DNA of 64,000 nt from Myxococcus xanthus (GTDB lineage Bacteria; Myxococcota; Myxococcia; Myxococcales; Myxococcaceae). The DNA is taken from the NCBI RefSeq assembly GCF_006402735.1, contig NZ_CP017174.1:8536001-8600000 (forward strand), given 5' to 3'. Below the pieces are notes generated by a model. The model searched no databases and was not told where the DNA came from. It was given only the letters and a program-made list of their open reading frames with translations. The position numbers were made by a program, and so were the translations under genes. Shown piece by piece: positions 15,655 through 24,809 of the stretch. Each line of letters begins with the position of its first letter. The first letter of the stretch is position 1.

Positions 15655-16871
15655 GGCAGCAGACTCCGCACGCGCTCGGCCAGGAAGACGAGCCCCGGGT
15701 CCTCGCAGCCCGACGCTTGAAGGAAGTCCAGCGCGGGCCGGGCCGCCTCCGGTCTGCCCGCCGCCAGCGCGGCTTCGATCAACAGCCGCACGTCCCATGG
15801 CTCACGCTGTGACGCCCACACGGCCTGCGCCAGCCGGAGCGCCTTCTCCGGCGCCTTCTCCACCTGGAGCGCGAAGCGGGCCTCCTCGCGCGCGAGGAGG
15901 CTGTCCCCCCGCAGGCGGCTCTCCTCGAAGCGGCGGGACAAGGCGTGGGTGACGTCGGGCGCGCGAGACGACCCGAGCGCGTTTTCCGCCAACACGTGGC
16001 GCAGGAGCAACCGGTCGTCCTGCGTGTGGTCCATCACCACGACGGCCGCCTCACGCGCTCGGCCCGCGTCCAGCAGCAGGTCCGCGTAGGCCGCGCGTGC
16101 GGCGTAGTCCTTCGAATCCAGCGAGAGCGCCCGGAGGAAGTAACGCTCCGCCAGACCGGCATCCCCCGCCAGCGCGGCGGCCTCCGCCAGCGTGGCCAGT
16201 GCGCGCGTGCGCGTCTCCTGACCGTGCCCGCTGTGCCGCAGCGCCTCCGACAGGAGCGCGTGCGCCTTGCGCGAATGCCCCGCGAGGCTTCGCACCCGGG
16301 CCTCGCACACCGCGACCGTCAACGAAGCGGTCAACGCGGTGAGCCTCGCGCAGCTGCGGGCCGCCTCGGCATGCTCGCCTCGAATCCCCAACACCTCCGC
16401 GCGCAGCAACCAGGCGTCGACGTTGCCGGGGTCCTCCTTCACCACCGCGTCCAGGTCCTCCAAGGCCGCCGGAAAGTCGCGCCGCGCGTGGTGGAAGGTG
16501 GCGCGTACCAGCCGCACGCCAGGCGGCGGCGTGGCCAGGTCCCACCACGGACGCAGCGCCGCCTGTGCGCGGCCCAGGTAGCGAGGCTCTCCCAACACGC
16601 GGCTCGCCTCGATTTCCAACCGCGCCAGGCGCAGCGCCATGTCCAACTGTCCGGCGTGCCCGGCCAGGGCCTTGCGAAGCGCGGCACGCTCGCGGGCGCG
16701 CGCATCCACACCGACGGCCGGCACGCGCGCCAACACCTCCTCGGTGTCCGGGGGAATGAAGGGCTCTCGCTCCCCGAAGGAAGGCGAGCGCCCACAACCG
16801 AGTACCCACGCCGTGGTCAGGACCACGGCGCGTCTCACTGCGGAGGAGCGGCGGCACATCGGAGCTCGCAT
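15651..16871 (-). CDS. TPR-repeat lipoprotein
   Basis: 406 aa from ATG 16871 (GGAG upstream). The leader MRAPMCRRSSAVRRAV runs into a hydrophobic stretch ending in lipobox VLGC. Tetratricopeptide-like helices follow (for example PAALEDLDAVVKEDPGNVDA, GLAERYFLRALSLDSKDYAA). TPR proteins are scaffolds for protein complexes; here the partner is probably the coupled HupE-like membrane protein, whose gene starts within its stop codon. It is exported and lipid-anchored. Exact role unknown. Confidence 0.8.
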   Translation of the reverse strand: MRAPMCRRSSAVRRAVVLTTAWVLGCGRSPSFGEREPFIPPDTEEVLARVPAVGVDARARERAALRKALAGHAGQLDMALRLARLEIEASRVLGEPRYLGRAQAALRPWWDLATPPPGVRLVRATFHHARRDFPAALEDLDAVVKEDPGNVDAWLLRAEVLGIRGEHAEAARSCARLTALTASLTVAVCEARVRSLAGHSRKAHALLSEALRHSGHGQETRTRALATLAEAAALAGDAGLAERYFLRALSLDSKDYAARAAYADLLLDAGRAREAAVVVMDHTQDDRLLLRHVLAENALGSSRAPDVTHALSRRFEESRLRGDSLLAREEARFALQVEKAPEKALRLAQAVWASQREPWDVRLLIEAALAAGRPEAARPALDFLQASGCEDPGLVFLAERVRSLLP

Positions 16872-17003
16872 GGGCTCCGCACTGTACGCAGCCGTTTTTC
16901 GAATGGCGGCCGCATGGGGACATGGGTCGCCGGAGCAACACACCGCTCAGGGTCGCCGCCCTCTACTCAACAGCGAAGCGGGACTGGAGTGCGCCCGCCG
17001 GCG

Positions 17004-17591
17004 TCAGTCCCCGGTGACGGCGATGCGCTCCCAGCCAGGGAGATAGTTCGTCACCAGCCCGTGCGCGTCGACGTCCACCTCGGCGACGAAGCGGCCATCG
17101 TTGCTCTCGTACCGGTAACGCGTCGGGGTGAGCCGCGTGTAGCGCTGGGGCAGCACCTCCAGCGCAAGGTTGGGGATGCGAATCCACGCGGTACGCACGT
17201 CCGCCGCCTGTCCCACGCCCAACCCAAGTCGGCGGATGGGCAGGGTGTTGGTCGACGGCGTGCACGCCACGTCGATGTCCGAGCAGCCTCGGAGGTGGAC
17301 CAGCTCCTCTTCGCCCTTCCACCAGCGTCGCTCCGCGTCCGCGCGGAGCTGGAGCCGTGCCTCGCCCTCCCCGCTCCGGCGCAGGACGTGGACCTCCTGG
17401 GTCTCCCACGCCGCGTTGGTGGTGATGGTGTACTCCACGAAGTGCGGCAGCCCGTTGTCCACGAGCACCACCGAGCCCGCGAGCACCCACCCATCCGGGC
17501 GCTCTCGCAGCTCGAAGTACTCACTGCCGGGAGACAGCAACCGCCGCCAGACGAGCGCACGGGGCCTGCGATGCGAGGCATCAACGTTCAT
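17004..17591 (-). CDS. Putative glycolipid-binding-domain protein (PF06475-like)
   Basis: 195 aa. ATG 17591 is preceded by AGGAAG. The sequence is rich in beta strands with Trp and charged residues (ALVWRRLLSPGSEYFEL, VDNGLPHFVEYTITTNAAWE, RYTRLTPTRYRYES). This matches the putative glycolipid-binding family, related to the LolA/lipoprotein-carrier-like fold, by my recollection of that family. No signal peptide, so its site of action is unclear. It follows the HAD phosphatase gene by 15 bp in the same direction and may be co-transcribed. Confidence 0.7.
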   Translation of the reverse strand: MNVDASHRRPRALVWRRLLSPGSEYFELRERPDGWVLAGSVVLVDNGLPHFVEYTITTNAAWETQEVHVLRRSGEGEARLQLRADAERRWWKGEEELVHLRGCSDIDVACTPSTNTLPIRRLGLGVGQAADVRTAWIRIPNLALEVLPQRYTRLTPTRYRYESNDGRFVAEVDVDAHGLVTNYLPGWERIAVTGD

Positions 17592-17606
17592 GGGTCTTCC
17601 TCCTGT

Positions 17607-18266
17607 TCAAGGCCTCGCATCCCGCAGCGCCGCCAGCAACTCCGCCGCGGTGGCGGCCACCACGCGCGCGCCGTGGGCCTTCAGTTCGTGCACCTCGCGG
17701 AAGCCCCAGGCCACGCCCACGCCGTACATCCCCGCCGCGCGCGCCGTGTCCATGTCGATGGACGTGTCCCCCACGAAGCCGCAGGCCGCGGGCGGTACGC
17801 CCAGCTCCGAGGCCAACGCCAGCGCCGCCGTCGGGTCCGGCTTGCGCGGCAGCTCCGGCCGCTCACCGTACACGGCGGCGAAGGAGACCTGTGGCAGCAG
17901 GCGTGCGACCAGGCGCTTCACGAAGTCGTCTGACTTGTTGCTGAGCACCGCCAGCTTCGTGCCCTGCGCGGCCAGCGCGGTCAGCATCTCCGGGATGCCC
18001 GGGTAGTGCGCGGTCCGGTCGAAGAGGTGGTCGTCGTAGTAGGCCTTGTAGGTGGCCAACACCGGCTCGATGAGCGCGTCCTGCCCCGAAGGCACCGCCC
18101 GGCGAATCAACTCCCGGACACCGCTGCCCACGAAGCGCAGGTAGGCGGACTCCGGATGGGTGGGCAGGCCGTGGTGGGCCAGCGCGTGGTTCGTCGCATC
18201 GGCGATGTCCCCCAGCGAGTCCACCAGGGTTCCATCCAGGTCGAAGATGACGGCACGAAGCAGCAT
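17607..18266 (-). CDS. HAD-superfamily phosphoglycolate-phosphatase-like hydrolase
   Basis: 219 aa from ATG 18266 (AAGGA upstream). HAD motif I is FDLDGTLVDS, motif II LAVLSNKSD, the motif III Lys is in LPRKPDP, and motif IV is FVGDTSIDMDTA. The helical cap lies between motifs I and II, as in Gph. The predicted reaction is dephosphorylation of 2-phosphoglycolate or a similar small phosphate ester in the cytosol. HAD specificity cannot be fixed from sequence alone. It starts just past the terminator of the agl operon. Confidence 0.88.
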   Translation of the reverse strand: MLLRAVIFDLDGTLVDSLGDIADATNHALAHHGLPTHPESAYLRFVGSGVRELIRRAVPSGQDALIEPVLATYKAYYDDHLFDRTAHYPGIPEMLTALAAQGTKLAVLSNKSDDFVKRLVARLLPQVSFAAVYGERPELPRKPDPTAALALASELGVPPAACGFVGDTSIDMDTARAAGMYGVGVAWGFREVHELKAHGARVVAATAAELLAALRDARP

Positions 18267-18283
18267 GAAGACGAGTCCTTCTT

Positions 18284-18321
18284 CAAAAACGAAAACGCCC
18301 TGGCCACGAGGACCAGGGCGT
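18284..18321 (-). terminator. Intrinsic terminator of the aglRQS operon
   Basis: On the minus strand a perfect 9-bp stem ACGCCCTGG/CCAGGGCGT (18295-18303 with 18313-18321) is followed by TTTTCGTTTTTG. This is the clearest rho-independent terminator in the window. It separates aglS from the HAD phosphatase gene. Confidence 0.85.
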
Positions 18322-18352
18322 CGCGGGGCCCAAAGGCCCAATCACCTGGAAG

Positions 18353-18937
18353 CTACGGGGTGGCCTTGGCGCTGGCGTCCTTCTCCGCGTCGCCACCGCC
18401 CGCCGTAATCACCGCGAAGTTGATGTTGTTGTAGCCCGCCGTGGCGCAGCTGAACATCACCCGCTTGATGATGGAGTACTCCACGTCCTTGTGGGCCTGG
18501 ATGTTGATGTCGCCCTTGAAGGTGTTGGCCGTGTCCTGCGCCATGGAGTGGAGGTCCTCGTACTGCTTCTTCATGTCGCGGAGCTTCTCTTCCAAGGACG
18601 GGATGTTGAGGTACTCGTCCTTGGTGAAGTCCTCCACGCGGCCAATGATGGTGCCGGAGACGCTGATCTGTTCACCGGAGACCATCACCACCGGGTGCAT
18701 CTCCACTTCCTGGACGTTGACCGCCTCGGGAAGCTCGATGTCCTTGGTCATGTTCAGCACCTCGCCCGTCGCGGAGAAGTTCGCGATGAGGAAGAGCACG
18801 ATGATGATGAACATGTCGACCAGCGGGGTGATGAGAAGGTCGGAGTAACCGCTCTTCTTCGCGGCCGCGCCGTGCCCGAACACCTTGGAGTGCTGGAGCC
18901 GCTTGCCGTATCGCTTGCCTGGAACCTGAATGGCCAT
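18353..18937 (-). CDS. aglS: AglS, TolR/ExbD-type subunit of the gliding motor
   Basis: 194 aa. A basic cytoplasmic N-terminus, one membrane helix (LLITPLVDMFIIIVLFLIAN) with the conserved proton-path Asp41 just inside it, then a periplasmic domain. This is the third gene of a TolQ-TolR-TolR operon in the order described for aglR-aglQ-aglS of Myxococcus xanthus. In that system the subunits form a proton channel that drives the Agl-Glt gliding machinery at focal adhesions. The gene starts 25 bp after aglQ. Identification as AglS rests on operon order and on AglQ Asp28; TolQR paralogues exist in the genus, so a sequence match would settle it. Confidence 0.8.
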   Translation of the reverse strand: MAIQVPGKRYGKRLQHSKVFGHGAAAKKSGYSDLLITPLVDMFIIIVLFLIANFSATGEVLNMTKDIELPEAVNVQEVEMHPVVMVSGEQISVSGTIIGRVEDFTKDEYLNIPSLEEKLRDMKKQYEDLHSMAQDTANTFKGDINIQAHKDVEYSIIKRVMFSCATAGYNNINFAVITAGGGDAEKDASAKATP

Positions 18938-18962
18938 GACGTGTCGTGAGCTCCGTGAGCGG

Positions 18963-19451
18963 CTAGCCCATCGCCGCGGACACCGACACCTGGGGCAGCC
19001 CAGAGCCGATGCACTCGTCGATGATACGGACCAGGTCCTCGTAGCGGACCTTGTCTTCAGGTTGCAGGGTGATGGCGGACTGGTCCGGCAGCTGCGCCTT
19101 CAGTTCCTTGAAGCGCGCCACCAGCTTGGACAGGTCCGTCTTGCCCTTCGCATCCTTGGTGAGGGGAATCGGCTCGAAGGCGCTCTGGTCCGCGGTCAGC
19201 CGCAGCTCCGTGGGCGTGATGAGCAGGTTGAGCTGGACCGTCTTGGTCTGCTCTTCCTGCTGCTGCTCCTCCTCCGTGGAGGGGCCACCCGCCTGCGAAA
19301 CCTGGAGCCGGCCAATCTGGGTCCAGACCGCCGTCATGATGAGGAAGCTGATGGTCACCGCCATCAGGTCGATGAAAGCCGTGAGGTTGATAGAGGTGTC
19401 GAGCGACTTTTTGCCGCCTTTGCCTCCACCTGTGTCCATTCCGCCGGCCAT
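18963..19451 (-). CDS. aglQ: AglQ, TolR/ExbD-type subunit of the gliding motor
   Basis: 162 aa. A Gly/Lys-rich N-terminus (GGGKGGKKS), one membrane helix (INLTAFIDLMAVTISFLIM) and a periplasmic domain. The conserved helix Asp falls exactly at residue 28, the residue changed in the published M. xanthus AglQ D28N motor mutant, which is good support for the name. TolR-type proteins pair with a TolQ-type protein to convert proton flow into force; here AglR is encoded 122 bp upstream and AglS 25 bp downstream. An acidic, Gln-rich stretch (STEEEQQQEEQTK) follows the helix. Confidence 0.85.
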   Translation of the reverse strand: MAGGMDTGGGKGGKKSLDTSINLTAFIDLMAVTISFLIMTAVWTQIGRLQVSQAGGPSTEEEQQQEEQTKTVQLNLLITPTELRLTADQSAFEPIPLTKDAKGKTDLSKLVARFKELKAQLPDQSAITLQPEDKVRYEDLVRIIDECIGSGLPQVSVSAAMG

Positions 19452-19573
19452 GGCGTTCTTCTCCTTCGGCCGCGCTCAGTGAGCGCCGGTGAGACTGATG
19501 GGAGCGCGCCGCGCGTCCCCACACCCGTGGGGACAGGCCAGCGCGCCCGGACTCCGGGTTCCCGAAGGACTTC

Positions 19574-20311
19574 CTACTCCTCGTCGCGAGCCGACGTGGG
19601 GACGTTCAGGTTCTTGAACTTGTCCTTGTTGGCCACGATGAGGTTGAGGACGGAGACGCTGGTCTCGTTGATGTCGTTGATGAGGCTCTGCGTGCGGCCC
19701 GTCAGCACGGAGAAGGAGATCAGCGCCGGGATGGCCGTGAGCAGACCGAAGCCGGTGCAGTTCATGGCTTCAGAAATACCGTTGGCGAGAATCGTCGCCT
19801 TGTCGGCCGGGTTCACGTTGGCCACGGCCTCGAAGCAGGCGATGAGACCGGACACCGTTCCGAGCAGACCGGCGAGCATCGCCGCGTTGCCGAGCATGGC
19901 GAGGTAACCGGTGCGGGCCTCGATCTTCGGCGTCTCGCGGAGGCTGGCCTCGTCGAGCGCGGCCTGGACCTCGTCGTTGCCCTTCGGAACGTTCATCAGG
20001 CCGGCCTTGATGACGTTCGTCAGCGGCGTGGACTTCTGGCCAGCCACGTAGTTGATGGCCTTGTCCAGGTCACCGGCGTAGATGTGCTTCTTCAGGCCAC
20101 GAAGGAAGGCCTCCTTGTTGATGGAGGCCTTGCCGAAAAGGATGATGCTTCGCTCGACCATGATGGCGAGTGCCACGATGAGGCAGGCGGCAATGGGGTA
20201 CATACCCCACTGGCCGGCCTCCCAGCGCATGGCGACTTCTTCGAAGAAGCCCCGCTGAGGGCCGCCGACATTCGCCAGCACGGTCAGGTTCGTCACAGAC
20301 GCCAGGTTCAT
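19574..20311 (-). CDS. aglR: AglR, TolQ/ExbB/MotA-type subunit of the gliding motor
   Basis: 245 aa. Three membrane helices: GMYPIAACLIVALAIMVE near residue 40, then AMLAGLLGTVSGLIACFEAV and FGLLTAIPALISFSVL. The cytoplasmic loop between helices 1 and 2 is large, as in ExbB/TolQ. The TGYLAMLGN...LLGTVSGLI segment is the family signature. It is the pore-forming partner of the two TolR-type proteins downstream. Together they power adventurous gliding in M. xanthus. The first gene of the operon has a 325-bp upstream region likely to hold its promoter. Confidence 0.85.
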   Translation of the reverse strand: MNLASVTNLTVLANVGGPQRGFFEEVAMRWEAGQWGMYPIAACLIVALAIMVERSIILFGKASINKEAFLRGLKKHIYAGDLDKAINYVAGQKSTPLTNVIKAGLMNVPKGNDEVQAALDEASLRETPKIEARTGYLAMLGNAAMLAGLLGTVSGLIACFEAVANVNPADKATILANGISEAMNCTGFGLLTAIPALISFSVLTGRTQSLINDINETSVSVLNLIVANKDKFKNLNVPTSARDEE

Positions 20312-20636
20312 CGAGTGTTGCCTCCACAGGCAGCTTGGCCCGCTCTAGCGGACCTTCCAGACCTGACGTCCCCCCGAGCGGACGGTCCACCCGGTTGGGC
20401 GGCAGGAATGGATGTTGAAAACGGTGTGCCGACTTTAGGAATGGGCGTCTGGGGTGTCAAGGCAGGGGCAGTGGCGTTAAGTGCTGAAATCTCACAGGAA
20501 TTTTGCGCTGAGCCCCCTCTTGCCAGGCCGTCCTCCAAGCAGCATTGCGGGCATTTTCGGGGGTATTCCCAAGTGCCTCCGGATGTGACACCGCGCTCGC
20601 TTCCTGGGTTTCGTCGCGCGTGTTAAGGCCGGATTC
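20312..20636. other. Divergent intergenic region upstream of aglR and the MshEN gene
   Basis: 325 bp with no supported gene. It should carry two promoters. The right half is less GC-rich (around 20441-20515) and includes ATTTTC-GGGGG-TATTCCC-like elements at 20553-20570. I cannot identify a sigma-54 or sigma-70 consensus with confidence. Confidence 0.4.
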
Positions 20637-21524
20637 ATGGCGAGGAAGCGCATTGGCGAGCTCCTGTTGGAGCAGCGGGCGATCAGCGTCGCCCAGCTCG
20701 AGGCGGGGCTCGCGGCTCACCGGAAATCAGGACAACGTCTGGGGGCCACCCTCATCGCGCAGGGTGCGATCACGGAGGCCACGCTCGCGGACGCGCTGAG
20801 CCAGGCCCTGGGGCTGCCGCGAGTGGACCTCGCGGCCACCACGCCAGAGTGGGCGGCGGTGCACATGCTGCGCGCGCGCTTCTGCGAACAGCACGACTTG
20901 TTCCCCATCGCACTGGAGAGCACGGGCGGGCGCAAGCAGCTCGTGGTGGCGATGAGTGATCCGCTCAACGTGACGGCGGTGGAGGAGATTGAGTTCACCA
21001 CCGGCCTCAAGGTCAGCCCGCGCGTGGCGCCGCTGTCCACCGTGCGCAGCGCCATCCTCCGCTACTACCACAAGGTGCCGGTGGCCTCGCCCTCCGCCAG
21101 CCGCCCCGCGCCCGCGAGGCCCGCCGCGAAGCCGGTGAAGGCCACGCCGCCAGTGACACGCCCCACGGCGCCGCCGCCCGAAGAGGATGACGAGGAGGTC
21201 ATCATCGGCGAGGAGCTGCCGCCCGGCGAGGCGACGCAGCGCACGTCCCTGGCGGAGCTGATTCGCGCCCGCGAGGAGCAGAGCAAGCAGAAGCGCGGAC
21301 AGGGCGGCGCCGCGAAGCCCAAGGCCGCCGTGGCGAACGCGGGCGGCGTGCTGGACGATCTGGACTACCTCTTCGGACAGGCGCGGGAAGACACTGATCG
21401 CGTCGAGGAGCTGGAGCGGAAGTTCTGGGCGCTGATGCGCATCATGGCGCGCAAGGGCCTGCTCACGAACGAGGAGTTCACCCGCGAGCTGGACGACGAG
21501 GACAAGGCCAGCGGCGAGTCGTGA
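20637..21524 (+). CDS. MshEN-domain (GspE N-terminal-like) protein
   Basis: 295 aa. Residues 1-140 resemble the N-terminal domain of type II secretion/pilus ATPases: RIGELLLEQRAISVAQLEAG and LGLPRVDL are typical. In some proteins this fold binds cyclic di-GMP. No ATPase domain follows. Instead there is a Pro/Ala-rich linker (about 145-190), an acidic patch (EEDDEEVIIGEEL) and a C-terminal helical segment (ELERKFWALMRIMARKG). Myxobacteria encode many such stand-alone domains. A possible role is a c-di-GMP-responsive adaptor, which is inference; the c-di-GMP ligand motif was not verified. It is transcribed divergently from the gliding motor. Confidence 0.8.
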   Translation: MARKRIGELLLEQRAISVAQLEAGLAAHRKSGQRLGATLIAQGAITEATLADALSQALGLPRVDLAATTPEWAAVHMLRARFCEQHDLFPIALESTGGRKQLVVAMSDPLNVTAVEEIEFTTGLKVSPRVAPLSTVRSAILRYYHKVPVASPSASRPAPARPAAKPVKATPPVTRPTAPPPEEDDEEVIIGEELPPGEATQRTSLAELIRAREEQSKQKRGQGGAAKPKAAVANAGGVLDDLDYLFGQAREDTDRVEELERKFWALMRIMARKGLLTNEEFTRELDDEDKASGES

Positions 21525-21768
21525 CGATGCGCCGGGGCCGGAAGGAATCGGCTCGTGACGGTTACGTGGTGGAGCGCCAAGAGCCGGCCGCCGCTACATA
21601 GGAACGGAGGCGCTCACGTGCGCGTGTGGCACAGGACGTCTCCGCGGGGCGCCCGCCAGCATGCCCGGCGAGCCCAGGCCCGGTGACACCGCCACGGAAA
21701 CCACCTCGGGGCCTCGCGCGTACACACAGAAGCACCCGCACTCGCGGGAACTTCCGGAGCTCGCGTCC

Positions 21769-22884
21769 ATGCCCACCGCCTCCACATCCTCGTCCCTGGC
21801 CCGCCGGCTCATTCCGCTGGCCCTTGCGGCGCTCGCCGTGCTGTCCGCGTGCACCGAGGCCCGCGGGGCCGCGCCCACCGCGCCAGGCCCCACCATCCAG
21901 GACACCCGCCGCTACGAGAAGCCCTCGGACGCCGAGCTGCGGCGCACTTTGTCCCCGCTGGCCTACTCGGTGACGCAGCAGGGAGCCACGGAGCCCGCCT
22001 TCCGTAATCCCCTGTGGAACCACCACGAAGAGGGCCTCTACGTCGACGTGGTGAGCGGCGAGCCCCTCTTCTCCTCGCGCGACAAGTTCGACTCCGGCAC
22101 CGGCTGGCCCAGCTTCACTCGCCCGGTGGACAGCGCTCGCGTCGTCGAGAAGCGGGACAGCACGCAGGGCATGGAGCGCGTGGAGGTGCGCTCGAAGGCC
22201 GCGGGCTCACACCTGGGCCACGTCTTCGGGGATGGGCCCCCGCCCGCGAAAACACGCTACTGCATCAACTCCGCGGCCCTGCGCTTCGTCGCGGTGAATG
22301 ACCTGGCGAAGGAGGGTTATGGAGCCTGGCTGCCACTCTTCGGCCGCCCCGTTCCGGCCGCCGGCACGAAGCGCCAGGACGCCTCGCCCTTCACGGAGAC
22401 GGCGCTGCTGGCGGGCGGGTGCTTCTGGGGCATGGAGGACCTGCTGCGCAAGATTCCCGGCGTCGTCCAGACGGAGGTGGGCTACACGGGCGGCTCCAGC
22501 GCCTTCCGCAATCCCACGTATCGCGACGTGAGCTCGGGCAAGACGGGCCACGCTGAATCCGTGCGCGTCGTGTTCGACCCCACCCGGCTGACGTACGAGA
22601 CGCTGCTGGAGCAGTGGTTCTTCCGCATGCACGACCCGACGACGCTCAACCGTCAGGGCAATGACGTGGGCACGCAGTATCGCTCCGCCATCTTCTACCT
22701 GTCCGACGCCCAGAAGCGCGTCGCCGAGGAAGTGAAGGCGCGGGTGGATGCCTCCAAGAAGTGGCCCCGACCCGTCATCACGCAGATTGTGCCCGCGGGC
22801 GCCTTCACCCCCGCCGAGGACTACCACCAGGACTACCTGGTGAAGAACCCGGGCGGCTACACCTGCCACTACATGCGGGACTGA
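21769..22884 (+). CDS. MsrB-MsrA fusion, methionine sulfoxide reductase lipoprotein
   Basis: 371 aa from ATG 21769, chosen because it begins a lipoprotein signal (lipobox LSAC); a longer reading from 21661 adds 36 residues. The MsrB domain comes first (about 60-190): GTGWPSFTRPV, SHLGHVFGDGP and catalytic Cys in RYCINSAAL. The MsrA domain follows (about 215-365) with catalytic Cys in GGCFWGMED. The enzyme repairs both R- and S-methionine sulfoxide in exported proteins, presumably anchored in the envelope. The MsrB domain lacks both CxxC zinc pairs (YVDVVSGEPL, SKAAGSHLGH), so it is a zinc-free type. The electron donor is unknown. Confidence 0.93.
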   Translation: MPTASTSSSLARRLIPLALAALAVLSACTEARGAAPTAPGPTIQDTRRYEKPSDAELRRTLSPLAYSVTQQGATEPAFRNPLWNHHEEGLYVDVVSGEPLFSSRDKFDSGTGWPSFTRPVDSARVVEKRDSTQGMERVEVRSKAAGSHLGHVFGDGPPPAKTRYCINSAALRFVAVNDLAKEGYGAWLPLFGRPVPAAGTKRQDASPFTETALLAGGCFWGMEDLLRKIPGVVQTEVGYTGGSSAFRNPTYRDVSSGKTGHAESVRVVFDPTRLTYETLLEQWFFRMHDPTTLNRQGNDVGTQYRSAIFYLSDAQKRVAEEVKARVDASKKWPRPVITQIVPAGAFTPAEDYHQDYLVKNPGGYTCHYMRD

Positions 22885-22892
22885 GCGCGGGC

Positions 22893-22896
<4 letters not shown>
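22881..22896. terminator. Stop-codon hairpin between convergent genes
   Basis: CTGAGC-GCGG-GCTCAG. Left arm carries the TGA of the Msr gene, right arm the TGA of the kinase gene. No T tract. Confidence 0.35.

Positions 22897-24798
<1,902 letters not shown>

Positions 24799-24809
<11 letters not shown>

Noticed and set aside
15945..17933. Long plus-strand frame (about 660 codons) opposite the TPR and glycolipid-domain genes
   Set aside because: It spans three real minus-strand genes and contains no motifs; shadow frame.
20312..20636. Possible sigma-54 promoter in the aglR upstream region (TGGC and TGC elements)
   Set aside because: The GG to GC spacing is 8 rather than the required 10 bases.
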